A stretch of DNA of 64,000 bases, taken from NCBI GenBank assembly GCA_030272585.1, contig BSYQ01000011.1, positions 62,001 through 126,000 on the forward strand, read 5' to 3'. Every line of letters starts with the position of its first letter. Position 1 is the stretch's first letter. This DNA comes from Bryopsis sp. KO-2023 (taxonomy: Eukaryota > Chlorophyta > Ulvophyceae > Bryopsidales > Bryopsidaceae). The position numbers were made by a program, and so were the translations under genes. Shown one piece after another: positions 37,920 through 50,018 of the stretch. Below the pieces are notes generated by a model, which searched no databases, was not told the DNA's origin, and saw only the letters and a list, made by a program, of their open reading frames with translations.

Positions 37920-38700
37920 GGATTTTATTGGTTTCTTGGGGGTTTCAGATTGGTGGTGGGGGATTGTGGGGTCAGAATATTGTACAACAAGGGTGGGGAA
38001 TTAGCCTCTCTCCGATTCACAATGAAAGCCGTCATTATCCTAACCACTGCTCAACAGCTCAATCACGAATTCGCTTCGAAGCGACAAGACCTTCAACACA
38101 ATAACCGAAAGCCACCAAGATATTTCCTGAACGATGAGCCATACATTCCTATTGCCGGAGAATCAGGAGGGCTTTTTTTGGGAGGGGGGGTTGGTTGTTC
38201 GATCACAAAAGCAAAATTCAGGGAACACATGGTGTAACAATGCGATAGCGTCCAATTCTCTCACTTATATATGCAGAAGTACTAGTGGTGCACCCTTGGC
38301 ACAACAAAAATAGACAGTTGGGGAAATGAAAAGCTGCCTCACATTTTGGTCGTGAGTTCCTTTTTGTGCAATTCCGAAACTGAGTCGAATACATCCGTGG
38401 ATATATTGTGCATAGAATATGGTGGTCGCAAGAACCAGTTTACAAGATATCATGTGACATTTCAGTTTTTTCTTCATTCTTTTTCCCATCGCCAATTGAC
38501 CTACACAAAACAATGAAGTGTGGTGCGTTAGAGCCTTTTAGCCACCACCACAAGCTGCTTGAAAACTGACGAGGGTGGATCATGGGACAGGCAGGAAATA
38601 CATTACAAATTAATTATGTTCGCTGAAATAACCATGTTGGTCAGCATAACTAATTAATTCGTTGTATTGTAATGGCCTCATGCCCGACCAACCTTTTTAC
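37920..38700. other. Tail-to-tail spacer
   Basis: About 780 bp between the KIF6 stop and the stop of the His-rich gene. Short open frames on both strands show no family or splice support. Confidence 0.4.
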
Positions 38701-40105
38701 CTAGTGGTGGAAACTTAAGTGCCCAGCGTGCTTGTGGCCTTGGAATCCATGGTGCGAATGTCGACTGTATCCGGCGTCGCTGAAATGGTCAGAAAATGAA
38801 TGCCTGAGAGGATCATAACTGTGTCCCTTGAAGACGCCGTCGAAAGAATCTATAAAATGGGTATCATATGCATCGATGTGTTCGTCCACGAGCTTCTCCG
38901 TCCCCAAGTAATCGCCGAAGACATCTACGGCGCTGGTGCTGAATCCTAAGTCGTGTCCAGTTCTGTACTTCGTTTTATTGATCTCCTTGTGTAAGTGGTG
39001 GTTGCTTTGACTTTCTTGGAAATCACTTAGGACGCCTGAGGTTCTCACGGGCACAAATGCAGCTTTTTCGAAAATTAACTCAGGTACGTGCACGTTCGGC
39101 AAATGAATCTGAACCGATACGAGTCCCTGAAATAACACGCAAAGGATTAGCTGAAAACGACGAATGTATTACGACGATTGAATTGAATAAGGCGGGTGCT
39201 CATCTGAAGATTCAAAGAACTAGTAGAGGAAACTAGTGCTTTGTGTACATGATCGTGGGGTTTACCTTGTAGCGACATGGAATTTTAACTCCGATCAAGT
39301 AGTAGTTCATTCGGTTGAAGCCAGCGACATCAATATAGTGGACGTAGGCTCCACCCTGTTCAAATAAACGCATCATATGAAACAGTATGGTGCTCGTTAG
39401 ATACAGGACTTAGGTATACGGCCTCAAGGTACAAGACATCCCGTTTTACGTCTGAAGCTAATCAACAGCAACATCTTTTTTGTCTGCGCACCCCATAGAC
39501 GCGGATGCCATATTTATCGAAGTGGTACAATTTGCGTTTGCATGCCAACACAAGGTCTGCTGAGCAGCCAGACATCACCGCTCTGTTTGCAAAGTACGCC
39601 ATTTCAGTGGTGTAAATCCTGCACTCATTGTGCCTGCGAACGAGGTGCCACAAATAACTGAGTACAACACAGCTCCTCCATCAGAATCAAATAGACAAAC
39701 AAAAACACATAATTACATTATAAGATCACGGCTCCTCTATCACAACCAAACTGACAGGCGAATTTGATGTGGGTGGTGTGCGTGCTCATACTTGTTGAAT
39801 AGTTTTTGGTGGTGGTTGAGTGTGGCGTCTTTTTGAGCATAGTGATTGTCTTGTCTGTTGTGTGTCTCTGGCTTGTCAATCGTCGTATGGTCAATACTGT
39901 CGACGGAGAGAATCCCTGCAAAAGTTACTCGAGCAGTCAGAAAATGCATCTCAAGTCGCAAATACGGACTCTCAAATAGGGCTGCTTCCTGACACTCGAA
40001 AAAGGTCAAAGCATTGTCCATGGAACACATGCTGGGGTAGGTCGAACCTGAAACCAACTGCACCAAAGCCCCCAGAACCAGCAAGTGTTGGGAGAGTGCC
40101 GCCAT
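38701..40105 (-). CDS. Secreted protein with His-rich C-terminus, family unknown
   Basis: Four exons with closed phase (39792-40105, 39492-39633, 39266-39355, 38701-39126) encode 323 residues. The N-terminus MAALSQHLLVLGALVQLVSG is a classic signal peptide. Exon 2 carries several Cys (HNECRIYTTEMAYF, SGCSADLVLACKRK), suggesting a disulfide-bonded extracellular domain. The exon at 39266-39355 gives a beta-rich segment (AYVHYIDVAGFNRMNYYLIG). The last 30 residues are rich in His and Gly (YSRHSHHGFQGHKHAGHL), which could bind metal. I do not recognise the family. The start ATG (40103-40105) is chosen because the codons above it give no earlier ATG in frame and the signal peptide begins here. Confidence 0.7.
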
Positions 40106-42452
40106 AGTGTCTTTCACCACGTATCCCCAGCCGATCGCGCTCGCTTGCTAGAGAGTGGTGATGCGGAAAACAAAAGAAAAAAAGCAGACTTCCGGGCTTT
40201 TTTTGAGATTGGTAGCTTCGATAAGGTAAATAGAAATTATAAATACGTGCTTGGGTTGACCTGGGAAATGGTTGGCTGTGGAGTTTCTGGCAGTGACAAT
40301 GCAAAGTTGAATAACGAAAAGTTGGTGCAGTTATTACTATTGCTGATCCGATTCAAACATTGATGGTTTGTTCTATTTTTTTGATGGCCTTTTCGTAGGG
40401 GTGGTTGCGACGAGAGTCCGACATGTAATCGTCGTTCATTATTAACAGAGAATGTACTTGAACCAGAGTGGAGCAAGAGAAAAGTACTTGCGCCACAGAA
40501 GCAAACTGTAGGGATTAACTGAATGGTTGAATAAATATACATTATCTCGTTCAAACAAAGAAAAAGAATATATATTCCATCCTGTGATCAATGCTTGGCA
40601 ACGGCTGAACATTGACTAAGTGATTCTTGAACCTCCGACTTGGGCGTTACATATGAAAAAAGTAACATACTCGAGCTGAAGCACCCAACCGAGAAGTCCC
40701 TCCCTCCGCCAAATAGCAACTCCCAAAAATTTCTGACGGGCCACAATTATTTCAGAAACGGAAAAACTCGTCTTGAACGCAATCGGTGAAGGATCATCCA
40801 TAGGCCATGCTCTCCATCACCTTTTCAAAACCTTAGCCACCATTTCTTGAAATGCAAGTGTCCAGTTTTGAATTCCAGTTTTCTTTTCTTTACCATGCAA
40901 CAAAAATCAAGGTAGCGCCGTCCAAGTAAAGCCCTCACCCTCATATGCACTTTGGAAACGAGTTCTTTCCCTGGAAATTACCATTGACCATGAGAAAAAA
41001 AAAAGTAGAAAAAAACATACATTTAGATTCTACGAATAGATTCTATACCACCAAAACGAAAACACGAAAAAGAAAACACTCTGTCTCTCTCTCTAATGAT
41101 TCTGTTTATTTTCAATCACCCATGCATGTCCACATCTCACATGAACATCGAAACTATCTTCCCAGGCAATGACCATTTCCTTTTCTTTCGCTTTCAAGTA
41201 CTGCAAGTTGTAATTGAAAAAACACCCTCAAATTTCCACAGAGAAAGGCGAAGCCAAGTGGAAATATCTATCTTTCAGTGCCCCCCCAATCAAGAGACTT
41301 CAGGTGAATTCACAGCCACTAGAAAAGGCCATTTCTGCATCACTCGACTAATGTATGTGAGAATTCTGGAAAATAACATCTCATGACACCTTTCAGAAGT
41401 ATCACCACTGTCCTTGAGTTTTTTGCTTTTATTCGAAATACCAGTAATAATTCAAGAACGGCAGCAAAGCAAAATCAAATCTCTCCCCACACTCTGTCTT
41501 GATGGAATATTGAAAAACGAAAAGAACCACCATTGAACCCATGTCAACCCTCCCATCACCCCAGCATAAAAAAAAATTGGAAAAGAGCAAAAACAAATAA
41601 GGATTTATGTACTTGTGTCACCCCTCCCATAGAAATTGAAAAGAACCAAAATAAAAATAAAAATTGAAAAAGACAAAAACAGTGAATGGAAAAGAGTTGA
41701 ATAAAAACCCTACCTAAGCAAATCAACATGGTCGTTAAATGAAACGATCAATGTTCACTTGAAAACAATTGCTCATCGCCAACATTTATAAATGTCAATA
41801 AAGATAAATCCTTGATTTGTTGGTGGACAGTTCCACCATCTCTATGCACCCCCCCCCCCTAAACAAGTGAAATAAATTTCTATAAATCATATAACCCCCA
41901 CCCCACCCAACAAAGATTCCTGGTTAATTATAAGAACAAAATTAGAAATAAGTTTTCAGATATCTGAACATAAATACGGTACACAGTTTTCCCCCAGTGC
42001 TTTTTTTTTTTCTTGGTTGCAATCCTTCCCATGATCCCCCCCCCCCAATACACCATTTACATTGTGTGGAGAGGAGCCCCCAAATCACTGTCAACTCACT
42101 TTGATAATGAACCTTTTTTCTTTACTTCCCTCTTTCAAAATCGTCATCTTTAAGAACAACTGCTCACCTGAGAGATGATCCTTTAACAGCCCCCCCCCCC
42201 CCCAATAGCATACATTTATATCTCTGACTTGTACCCACTCACCTGAAAACCCCATGAATTTGTTCACAGCATTAGTGGTGGTGGATATACTTTATTGGAG
42301 TTTCAAGTACCCCATTACTGCTCCTAAAATTCAGGATCATAGACATCAATTTCCATATAAACACGATTTTCTATTGACATTGAGTTTTCCACCTGGCGAA
42401 AAAACAGCATCGGGCCATTTTCGCCAGGTATGATGACTCGTCTTTCGAAAAC
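40106..42452. other. 2.3 kb non-coding spacer with clustered C-runs
   Basis: This is the longest gene-free stretch. It is A-rich, with repeated GAAAA/CAAAA words and three C-runs within 360 bp at about 41849-41859, 42036-42046 and 42190-42203. The plus-strand frame 41096-41386 shows no protein character. The part next to 40105 should hold the promoter of the His-rich gene, and the far end the 3' UTR of the next gene. Confidence 0.45.
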
Positions 42453-43362
42453 TTATGATCTGAGGTTCAACTGTTGGCGAACAATGTTTCTTCTGTTGTG
42501 GAAGAGCGATGCCAAATCAAAATTGGAGTCCCCGACGTCGATGGTTTGTCCGTCTAGATGAACGTGTCCGCCGGCGCCGCCCACTGCTTTTAAGATGAAC
42601 TGACCTGCTTGAAACGCTCCATTCAGAAGGAAGTACTCCGTGAGGTGCGACACCAAGCATTGGTGGGATTCACTCTTGTCGGAAGCGAATTTGAGAACGA
42701 GTCCAATGTCCACGATCTGTCGACCGAATCAATCAATCGATCAATCAACCAACCAATCCTGGCCAAGCGTCCAAAACAACAGAACTCGGAGCAGCGGTGG
42801 AAAAACGCCCGTCTCACCAGTGGGTGTAAGAATCGAGTCCAAGTTCGGGACACAAGCTCCCATCTGTCCAGCTCCACTCCCGTTGCTTGGTGTTCTTTCA
42901 TCGCGACGTAGAACAGGGAACTCATCTGAAAGAACGCACAGCTCTGGTCAACTCTCTGAGGAGTCGCGTGTGGCGAATGCGTCCAATAGATTTCATCCAC
43001 ACCTCGTGCGCTACGATCGGCGGCGCAACGAGCAACGCAAAATTTCCGGTCATCTGTTCCCCACTCATGCTCTCTATGCAGACCTCCACCGCGCCAATTT
43101 CAGCCGACGCCAAGCAGATCCTATCACAGATTGAGTTACAGACCGACATCTTCAAATTCCTACCGCCTGGCTGCGGACACTGTTGACAGCATCGAACATT
43201 AACGAAAACGTACATGACATCGCCGCCATTTGGTGGGACTTCCGCGGACGCCAGAACTGCACCGTTTTGGCGCGCAGCGATCCGCACAGGTTGGTCCCCA
43301 GAAGCAACGTTCACCCATACCGATTCCTCCCACGAGACGGGGACGACAGGCGGGTTAATCAT
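42453..43362 (-). CDS. Unknown protein, three exons
   Basis: Exons 43003-43362, 42818-42925 and 42453-42716 join in phase 0 and give 243 residues from ATG 43362. The first exon is beta-rich and Cys-rich (MINPPVVPVSWEESVWVNV, then MYVFVNVRCCQQC). The second is short (MSSLFYVAMKEHQATG). The third ends in a regular hydrophobic/charged pattern with ESHQCLVSHLTEYFLLNG and VGGAGGHVHLDGQT. I do not recognise the family. An upstream exon is possible: a TTCGCAG acceptor lies just before the chosen ATG, and an in-frame stop lies further up. The intron between exons 2 and 3 holds an ATCA-type tetranucleotide repeat. Exon 2 is also open in a second frame, but only the chosen frame keeps phase with exon 3. 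Confidence 0.6.
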
Positions 43363-44110
43363 CTTGATGTCGACTGCGAATGAAAGCGCGAGCACCAAGG
43401 TCCTCTCTTATGAAATGTAACGCAACGAGAGTGAAGTGCGGCGTGGTTGTGTGTCTCTTCTCTGTCGTTTATGGGTTGGAAAATCTGTTGAATGGATTTG
43501 GTGTGAAACGCGATTTCGCGATCTCTTCTCAAAAGAAAATCCCTTCGCCGCCAGGCTTTCGAATGACTAGCGGAAAAAAAAAATTACCCATTCTCTCCTC
43601 GTGAATCTTTGCTTCTGTTGCAGTGTGGAGTCTGTGCAGGAAGACGCAGCTCAATCGGTATTCATGCCCGCCCTCCACACACCACATGCTTTACAGCTCA
43701 GAGCGAGATATGTTTTCAGCAATTGTTTCCAGTTGGTGCACACCTTTCCAGCTGGAGCCGATATGTATACAAGCCGTTCTTAGCAGAATACCGCTCGACT
43801 AGCGGTGACCTTGGTTTGTTGGTGTTTCTGTTTTCGCGATATAAGAAGTGTCGGAGCCGCGGCACCAAATTTGGGCAATACGTCATCAAACGTCTAGCTT
43901 GTGTACGTCATGGTGGCCGTCTGATCCGACTGCAAGTTCAGGGTGTACATGGAGAAAACGAAATTTGGTTGCACCTATGTAGGACACCTTTGTGTGTCAG
44001 TCTTGGCGGAGACCCTTCATTCACGATCATCTCATATGATTTTCATCAATGCAAGATTTGTCGACGTAATTTCCCTGTGGACCCTTGCCGCTGCTTGAGC
44101 AAGTTGCAAC
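43363..44110. promoter_or_regulatory. Divergent spacer before TMEM120
   Basis: About 750 bp between two divergent starts. A plus-strand frame from 43609 to 44433 is open for 274 codons but begins without an ATG, resembles no family and runs antiparallel to another open frame, so I read it as non-coding. Promoters of both neighbours should lie here. Confidence 0.4.
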
Positions 44111-46986
44111 ATGGAAGAAATCGAGGAGCTCGAATCCAAGTGGTATCGTCATTTTCTCAACGCCTCGACCTGCTGGCTGCGTTTTCTCTTGTTCCACGAA
44201 AATCTCGATGGATTTGCTTGACATGCCAACACAAGAAAACCGACCGAGCCTCGTGTTTGCGTTTTTCTTTGCGTCGCAGTCGGTCGCTGTCCGCTCGTGT
44301 TGGAACTTACATAAGGAGAGGGGTGGCGGAGCAAGATGCACTTGGGGCAGATGTAAGAGGGGTTGCAGCAAAATATCTTGGATTTCCCCAAGCTTTTTTG
44401 AAAAGAGGGTCCCCATTCATCCATGTGCAATGACAATCTCCCATCCAAAGGCCCCCTTCATAGTTTTTAGGGATATAGAACATTTTTCATCAACATAGAT
44501 GCATTGGAGCATTCAAGATACCCCTAATGAATAGCTGGATTTTCACATCGAGGGTGAATGCAACCGTTCAAGCTCCCCCTGCTTCCTCCCTTTACTATAG
44601 AAAATGAACTCTATTTTATAGAACGTCTCGCCTTGGACATCCTGTCATGAAACTGCAACAGTGCCCGTAATCTGCATTGGCCCCAAATCGTGTCACACCA
44701 GGAGGTTCTCTGAAAATAGTTATTTCTTTTTAGTAGTTTGTGATATCTATGTACCGATCTGTTTGCAGGTCAAATCGCTAATCCATACCATTCACAAAGC
44801 CACCGAAGAGGTTAAACAAGTCAAAGATGAACAGGAGAGATCCCGATTGATGACATATATCCGAGATGCTAAGGGAGTGCTCCATGGCAACGGCCCTGGA
44901 GGAGATATGTAGGCCCTTTTTTTCTTATTCCTTTTTTGACAAAATCGAACAAGTCAATTGGCCATGATACGCACATTGCATTTGAACACACTAAAAACAC
45001 ATTCTTTTTTTTTCTTTCAATTCACTCAATATTGTCATATGATGTACCATGCTGTGGCTGCCTACCATCTATTTACTTGAGTGAGAACACAAGCAGCTCT
45101 GTTCTGCAGGATACAGTTGGTGTGTATGTGTTTGGTTAATTTCTCATCACAAGTAGTGTATCGACTTTTTAGGAGGAAGCTTTGCCACAAGAAAAACCCT
45201 CTTTTGATTCAATACATGCTCGGACCAAGAGCCAATGTGGTGACACTTCGCCGTGAACAGAGTCTGGCATTGAAGGAAGAATATCACTCGTTTCGGGACA
45301 AGGCGGCTTGGGGTGTTTTGATATTCCCTTCACTCTTGATGTATTTCATGGGAAGAGCTGCGCAAAAGCTGGAAGGACACGAACCGTATTCACTGGCCCC
45401 CGCCGTGATGGCAGGTGGGTCGTGAATGTAAGTTTTTTCTAACACGAAAATTCTCTGATTCCAGCTGCTGCAGCGCTTTTCCGGAGGAAACATGTGGGCG
45501 CTTGGGGTGTTTTTTTTTCCAAATACAATTTTGTCAAGTGTGTGCTTGTTAGGATCAGAAATAAAAACGAAGATTGATTTTGGTTCACGATTTTAGAATC
45601 ATGAAATACTCGATTGAGTGGGAGATTAAATGTAACACTTGGAGCCAAACACAGAGGCTGCAAACAAACAGCATAAACACTTTCTGGATCAGCCATTCCC
45701 TTTCAGTTGCAGAAAATAGAAGCTATATATGTTTCTGATGAGCTGGAAAACATAATTCTCTCATTGCATCTCTTATGGGTTTTTATGACAAATTTTGAAG
45801 GATTGTGATTTTTTTTCTTTGGCAGGGGAGCAGATTTTTTTGATTTGGCTCTGTTACATGTATGTTGCCCTGGCATTGAGAGAAAACGTCTTGGTCGTCA
45901 ACGGAAGCAACATTCGGAGCTGGTGGATTACTCATCACTATCTCTCCATATTTGCTTGCCTCATCATGTTGGCTTTGCCCGTTGACAGTCCAGGCAAGCT
46001 CAAACACGTTATTTTTTTCTTGGTCATGAGGAAAGTTTATCTAATATTAGCAATCAAATTTGAAAATTTGAGGAAAAGAGAAGAAAAAAATATGCAGTGG
46101 TAAGTGAGGCAGTTGAACAAAATTTCACCTAATTTCTCAGCTGGTAGCACTGTTTTTTGTTTCCGTATCCAACACGCAGTAACAATGGTACGTTTGTGCA
46201 CAGCTGTGTACATGTTTTCCACGAAATTTCTGCAATGGACTGCGTTCCAAGGTTTAGTCATGTTGTTTCAAAATCGATACCAAAGGCGGAGAATGTACAC
46301 AAGAATAGCATTGGGCAAAAACTCAGTGATGGATGTTGTGACTGGGGAATCCTCAGCAGCACAAGGCCAGCTCATGTTTCTGTATCCCATGCTCTTTGGT
46401 AAGAATCATCAACGAGGCAGCCAGTTTTTGGCGATTTTGGTCAACCATTGTGCAGTAAAGCGATGAGTGATAAGAAACGAGAAAGGATTTTTATTTTTTT
46501 TTGCTGGAATTTGACTGCAATCTTTTGATTTTGAAACGTGTAACATGGAAGTTGGCGCATGTGTCTGGAACATGAGGTGTAGTGACGTTAAAATAGCATT
46601 TCCGGGCTCAGTTTCGCTTGTTTATTTGAATTCTTCCACTTTTCTTTTTGCACTTGGTTTAAAAACGCAAAGGAGCTGATCCCGTATTCATCAACATTTT
46701 TTCTTGGTGTCTTGCAGTCCTACAGTTTTGGCAAATGTACATTGGGGCTCAAGTGATGGTCAGCACTTGGAAATCCCTTCTGCTGCCCGGTGGCTGGATT
46801 GATTTGGAAACGGGTGGAATGGATCTCAGGGGCCAAAGAGGGGTTTTTGCAGCCGGCCTCGTCTTCGGTTTGATGGGGGTGCTGAACTTTTCCCACACAA
46901 CCGCGACTGGATTTGCCAAACTGCCTAAAAAGTTCACCATGAAAAACAGTGGAAAAGGCAGTGGTGTTGCTGACAAGAAAAAATGA
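44111..46986 (+). CDS. TMEM120 family membrane protein
   Basis: Exons 44769-44908, 45173-45414, 45826-45993, 46204-46398 and 46718-46986 join with closed phase and encode 337 residues. A first exon starting at ATG 44111 (MEEIEELESKW...) is likely, but its 3' end is not resolved. The family (TMEM120A/B, TACAN) has an N-terminal coiled coil, then six membrane helices forming an ELOVL-like fold that binds coenzyme A. Proposed roles include lipid metabolism at the ER or nuclear envelope and mechanosensing. Here the coil is KATEEVKQVKDEQE. Diagnostic blocks are LRENVLVVNGSNIRSWWI, THHYLSIF, LFQNRYQRRRMYTRIALG and a C-terminal VLNFSHTTATG helix ending in a Lys-rich tail. The 45993 junction uses a GC donor (GCAAGC). 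Family call is firm. Confidence 0.88.
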
Positions 46987-48025
46987 GTGCTTTTATTTTT
47001 CAACTGGTACATTTTTTGATATTAGATTTTTAGGATCAGAGTTACTTTTTTGACTGTTACAGGATGTAAGGTTTCTTACTGACTGGTGTCACTAATTGAG
47101 TTGCTGGTCGTTTTGGCTGTGGATGATTGGGTTATTGTTTGTAAAGATTGATTTCATTGCAAAGCAAGTTGCAACCTTCCAAGCTGTCCAAGGGCATTCA
47201 TGCAGGTGTGTGATCTTGCACTTTTTCTGAGACTCAGCAGCTGGCCAGATGCAAGCATTGTACCTTTACTTTGGGGAGGGCTTGCTCCCGTTTTGCCCCT
47301 TTTTGTGACTCATGTGCAGTATTCGACCTGCGTTGGAATCCTGTATATTACTCTGAAAATAGCGTTTTTCCACTGGAATATATATTTTCGCCAATTGGAA
47401 AGGTGACTAAAATTAGTCCCAGGCGGAAAAAACGTTCTTTCAGGGTACATTGAAGTTCGTTACATGACTGATGCTTGCCGTAGTGTCTTGGCTTTTTTAT
47501 GTAAGAATTTATGTCTACAACATCTGTCAAATGGGTGAAATATTTCCACACACGTGAGGAAAATCCGCTCACCTTTTTCCTTTTTCCTCAGTATTGGTGA
47601 TGACTGTGGAAAAGGAAGGGGCTGAGCGGCACGCAATCAATTTAGTTTCAGACAGCACCAACACAAAAAAAAGGAATTCATCCACCGCAAGGCGGAACAG
47701 ATGCATACATGTATTCTTGGACAGGAATCGATATCAGAATTGGAACAGGGCAAAACCCAATTTCCTTTTGAACAGCTCATCTGTATTATGATGAACAATC
47801 AGATTGTTCTTCAGGAGCTGAAGATGTGATCGTCAATTTCGTTTTCTGCGACATTAACAACACTGATCGAAGGAATAGCATCACCCGCATCAGACAATCA
47901 AGACCTTGATTATGCTGGTTACAAAATCATACTAAAGTTTCTGTACAAGACAATCCCCATTCCTCCCAAATATCCCAAAATCTAGTTGAGAAAAGGTCGA
48001 AAAAAATGTCGAAAAGACATCTCGA
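46987..48025. other. Tail-to-tail spacer
   Basis: About 1 kb with the 3' UTRs of TMEM120 and the DUF547 gene. It is T-rich first, then A-rich. No coding or repeat signal was found. Confidence 0.4.
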
Positions 48026-49685
48026 TCAGGTTTTTTGCTGTGGTCGGTTCAAATCCCAATCATAGCCAAGATATCGAACCCTGGGTTTGCCAAGCAGCAC
48101 ATTGCGGGCTGATTCAGGGGCAAACCGGGCTGCGAACTCAAGTTTTCCTTGAGAGGCGAAATCCTCGGAGAACCAGTCGAAAATTTTGGACAGGTGAACG
48201 GTATTGCTGCCAGCATCGACTTTCAGTCCCTTCCCGGTGTTGGCCATCCACAAGGTCACTTGATCGTTCAGCTGCTCTTGGAGTTTTGCTCCGGTGAAGG
48301 CCTCCCCTCGAAGATCAGGGCAGCTGACACTGGCACAATTGATTGCAGAATGGACTCTTGGATCCTTGTGGCTGTGGGAAAACAAACGAGCAACATGAAT
48401 CCCTGCAGATAATATATATATATAAAGGAGACCTGGAAGTGTAGCTACACGCATATGCAATAAAGATTTTTTCTGTGAGAAAACTTTGCCCATCGGTTAC
48501 TTTGGAAAAAATTTAACGGATGTATGAGTAACTTTTTCACCCTACTTGGTAATTTTGCCACGGATGTAGTCATGTTCAACATCGTCCAAGGAAACCTTCT
48601 TCTTCGATCCTCCAACGTTAATCGTATGTTTGTACCTCCTGTAAGTAAAAAAATCGACACACTGTCATGTAAATATTGACCCCCATTTCTTAATTATGTA
48701 CTGTTTAGATCCATTCAGTAAAAATCAGCTCCAAAGCTATGTGTTTCCATGCACTTTTCCTTAATTGTTTGTTTTGCATTGGTTGATTTCATAGTTAGCT
48801 GGGATATTCAACATGCACAACAGAATCCTCAAACTTGGAATTTCTGGAAATGAAGAGGGGTTGGTTTCGTACTTGAAAACACTGCCATGCCAAAATGAGC
48901 TCAAATCCCGAATGCTGTGTTTTGGGTGATGCTCCATGACGACATCCACAGTGAATGCGTTGTATGCATTGATCATGAACGCCAGCTTCTCATCGTGAGT
49001 GAGCTTCTCTATATCAGTCGCAGCAACAGTAGCCAGGTACCCTTTGAATTCTCTCTGAAAACAACAAAAGAAAAAGGAAACCCATCAAGGAAAACTCCAA
49101 TAGAGGTTCATGGTTCAATTCCTGTGAATAAAATTCGAAACGAAAACTCAACGATGTGTGGAGTGAATGGATGTCTGGCTGTGCACACATATGTGTGTGA
49201 TATTGGCATCAACTGCTTCAAAATCTACAATCAAAGAAAACCCAGATTCAACCGTATTGATGTGTACCTTCATTTTGCGCTCAAGTTTCTTATAATCGAA
49301 TCCTGTGAAGCTGATACCATTTCTCCTTTGATTTGGAACGGTGCACCTGAAATCAACAGAATAAAGCAATGATGACTAAACCCCCCAAAAATGATTCAAG
49401 GCCATCCCCACCCACCATCGAGAGATGGATTTCGAACAGTCAGAAAACATCTCCATCCAATCTGATTGTGCCAGCCATGCTGAAAACAAGAAAATCCGAA
49501 ATTCGACATTCATTTGATCGATAACATCATCAGTACTCTTTCAGAACCGCATCCCATGCCGAGTGATCCACAGCAGAATTTTTTTCCGCAGCCACCGCCA
49601 CCGGCCTCGCTTCCGCTTTGAGCGCCAATAAGATCACCAGCGAACCAGGCACACCCACAGCCAATGCCCTTTGGAGGAAAAGCAT
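48026..49685 (-). CDS. Secreted DUF547-family protein
   Basis: Five exons with fully closed phase (49537-49685, 49268-49346, 48873-49054, 48546-48638, 48026-48371) encode about 282 residues. The N-terminus MLFLQRALAVGVPGSLVILL followed by ALKAEARP is a signal peptide. The DUF547 core is clear: TGFDYKKLERKMK, then EKLAFMINAYNAFTVDVV, INVGGSKKKVSLDDVEHDYI, and HKDPRVHSAINCASVSCP, the conserved Cys-containing block. DUF547 proteins are widespread in bacteria and plants and their biochemical role is unknown. Fusion or neighbourhood data in other genomes suggest redox or cell-surface functions. The C-terminus (YLGYDWDLNRPQQKT) is complete. The gene is divergent from the GET3-like gene 330 bp away. 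Confidence 0.88.
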
Positions 49686-50018
49686 CGCTCAAACTCTTAG
49701 CCAACGAATGCGAAAAAATGATTGTTGGGGGTTTTGTGGGTTGCTGTAAAGTACTGTTTGTGGCGTCGGGCAGCATGATGGCAGCCTTTGATCACGAGGT
49801 TTGGACATTCAATGGAGACGTGCCAAAATGGAAAGAACTTGAACAGAAGAAAGACAAATCCTTTACACGTCGTCCACCTTCGTGTTTTTTTTTCACTTTT
49901 TTCGAGTCGATACGTTCCTGATACGACGAAACCACGGAGGGATTCTGGAGCAAAGGTCAGGCCTCGCTGTGAAGCAAAGGGAAAGCGCAGACTCCTCTAG
50001 GAGACGTTCCCCGTCGAT
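49686..50018. promoter_or_regulatory. Compact divergent promoter, DUF547 and GET3-like genes
   Basis: Only 333 bp separate the two start codons, so the promoter is shared or overlapping. I see no clear TATA or initiator. Confidence 0.5.

Noticed and set aside
42720-42770. ATCA-type tetranucleotide tract as a CRISPR or satellite
   Set aside because: Short imperfect microsatellite inside an intron; no spacers or larger array.
43609-44433. Long plus-strand open frame (274 codons) before TMEM120
   Set aside because: No ATG start, no family resemblance, and it overlaps the true TMEM120 start in another frame; composition looks like chance in CpG-rich promoter DNA.
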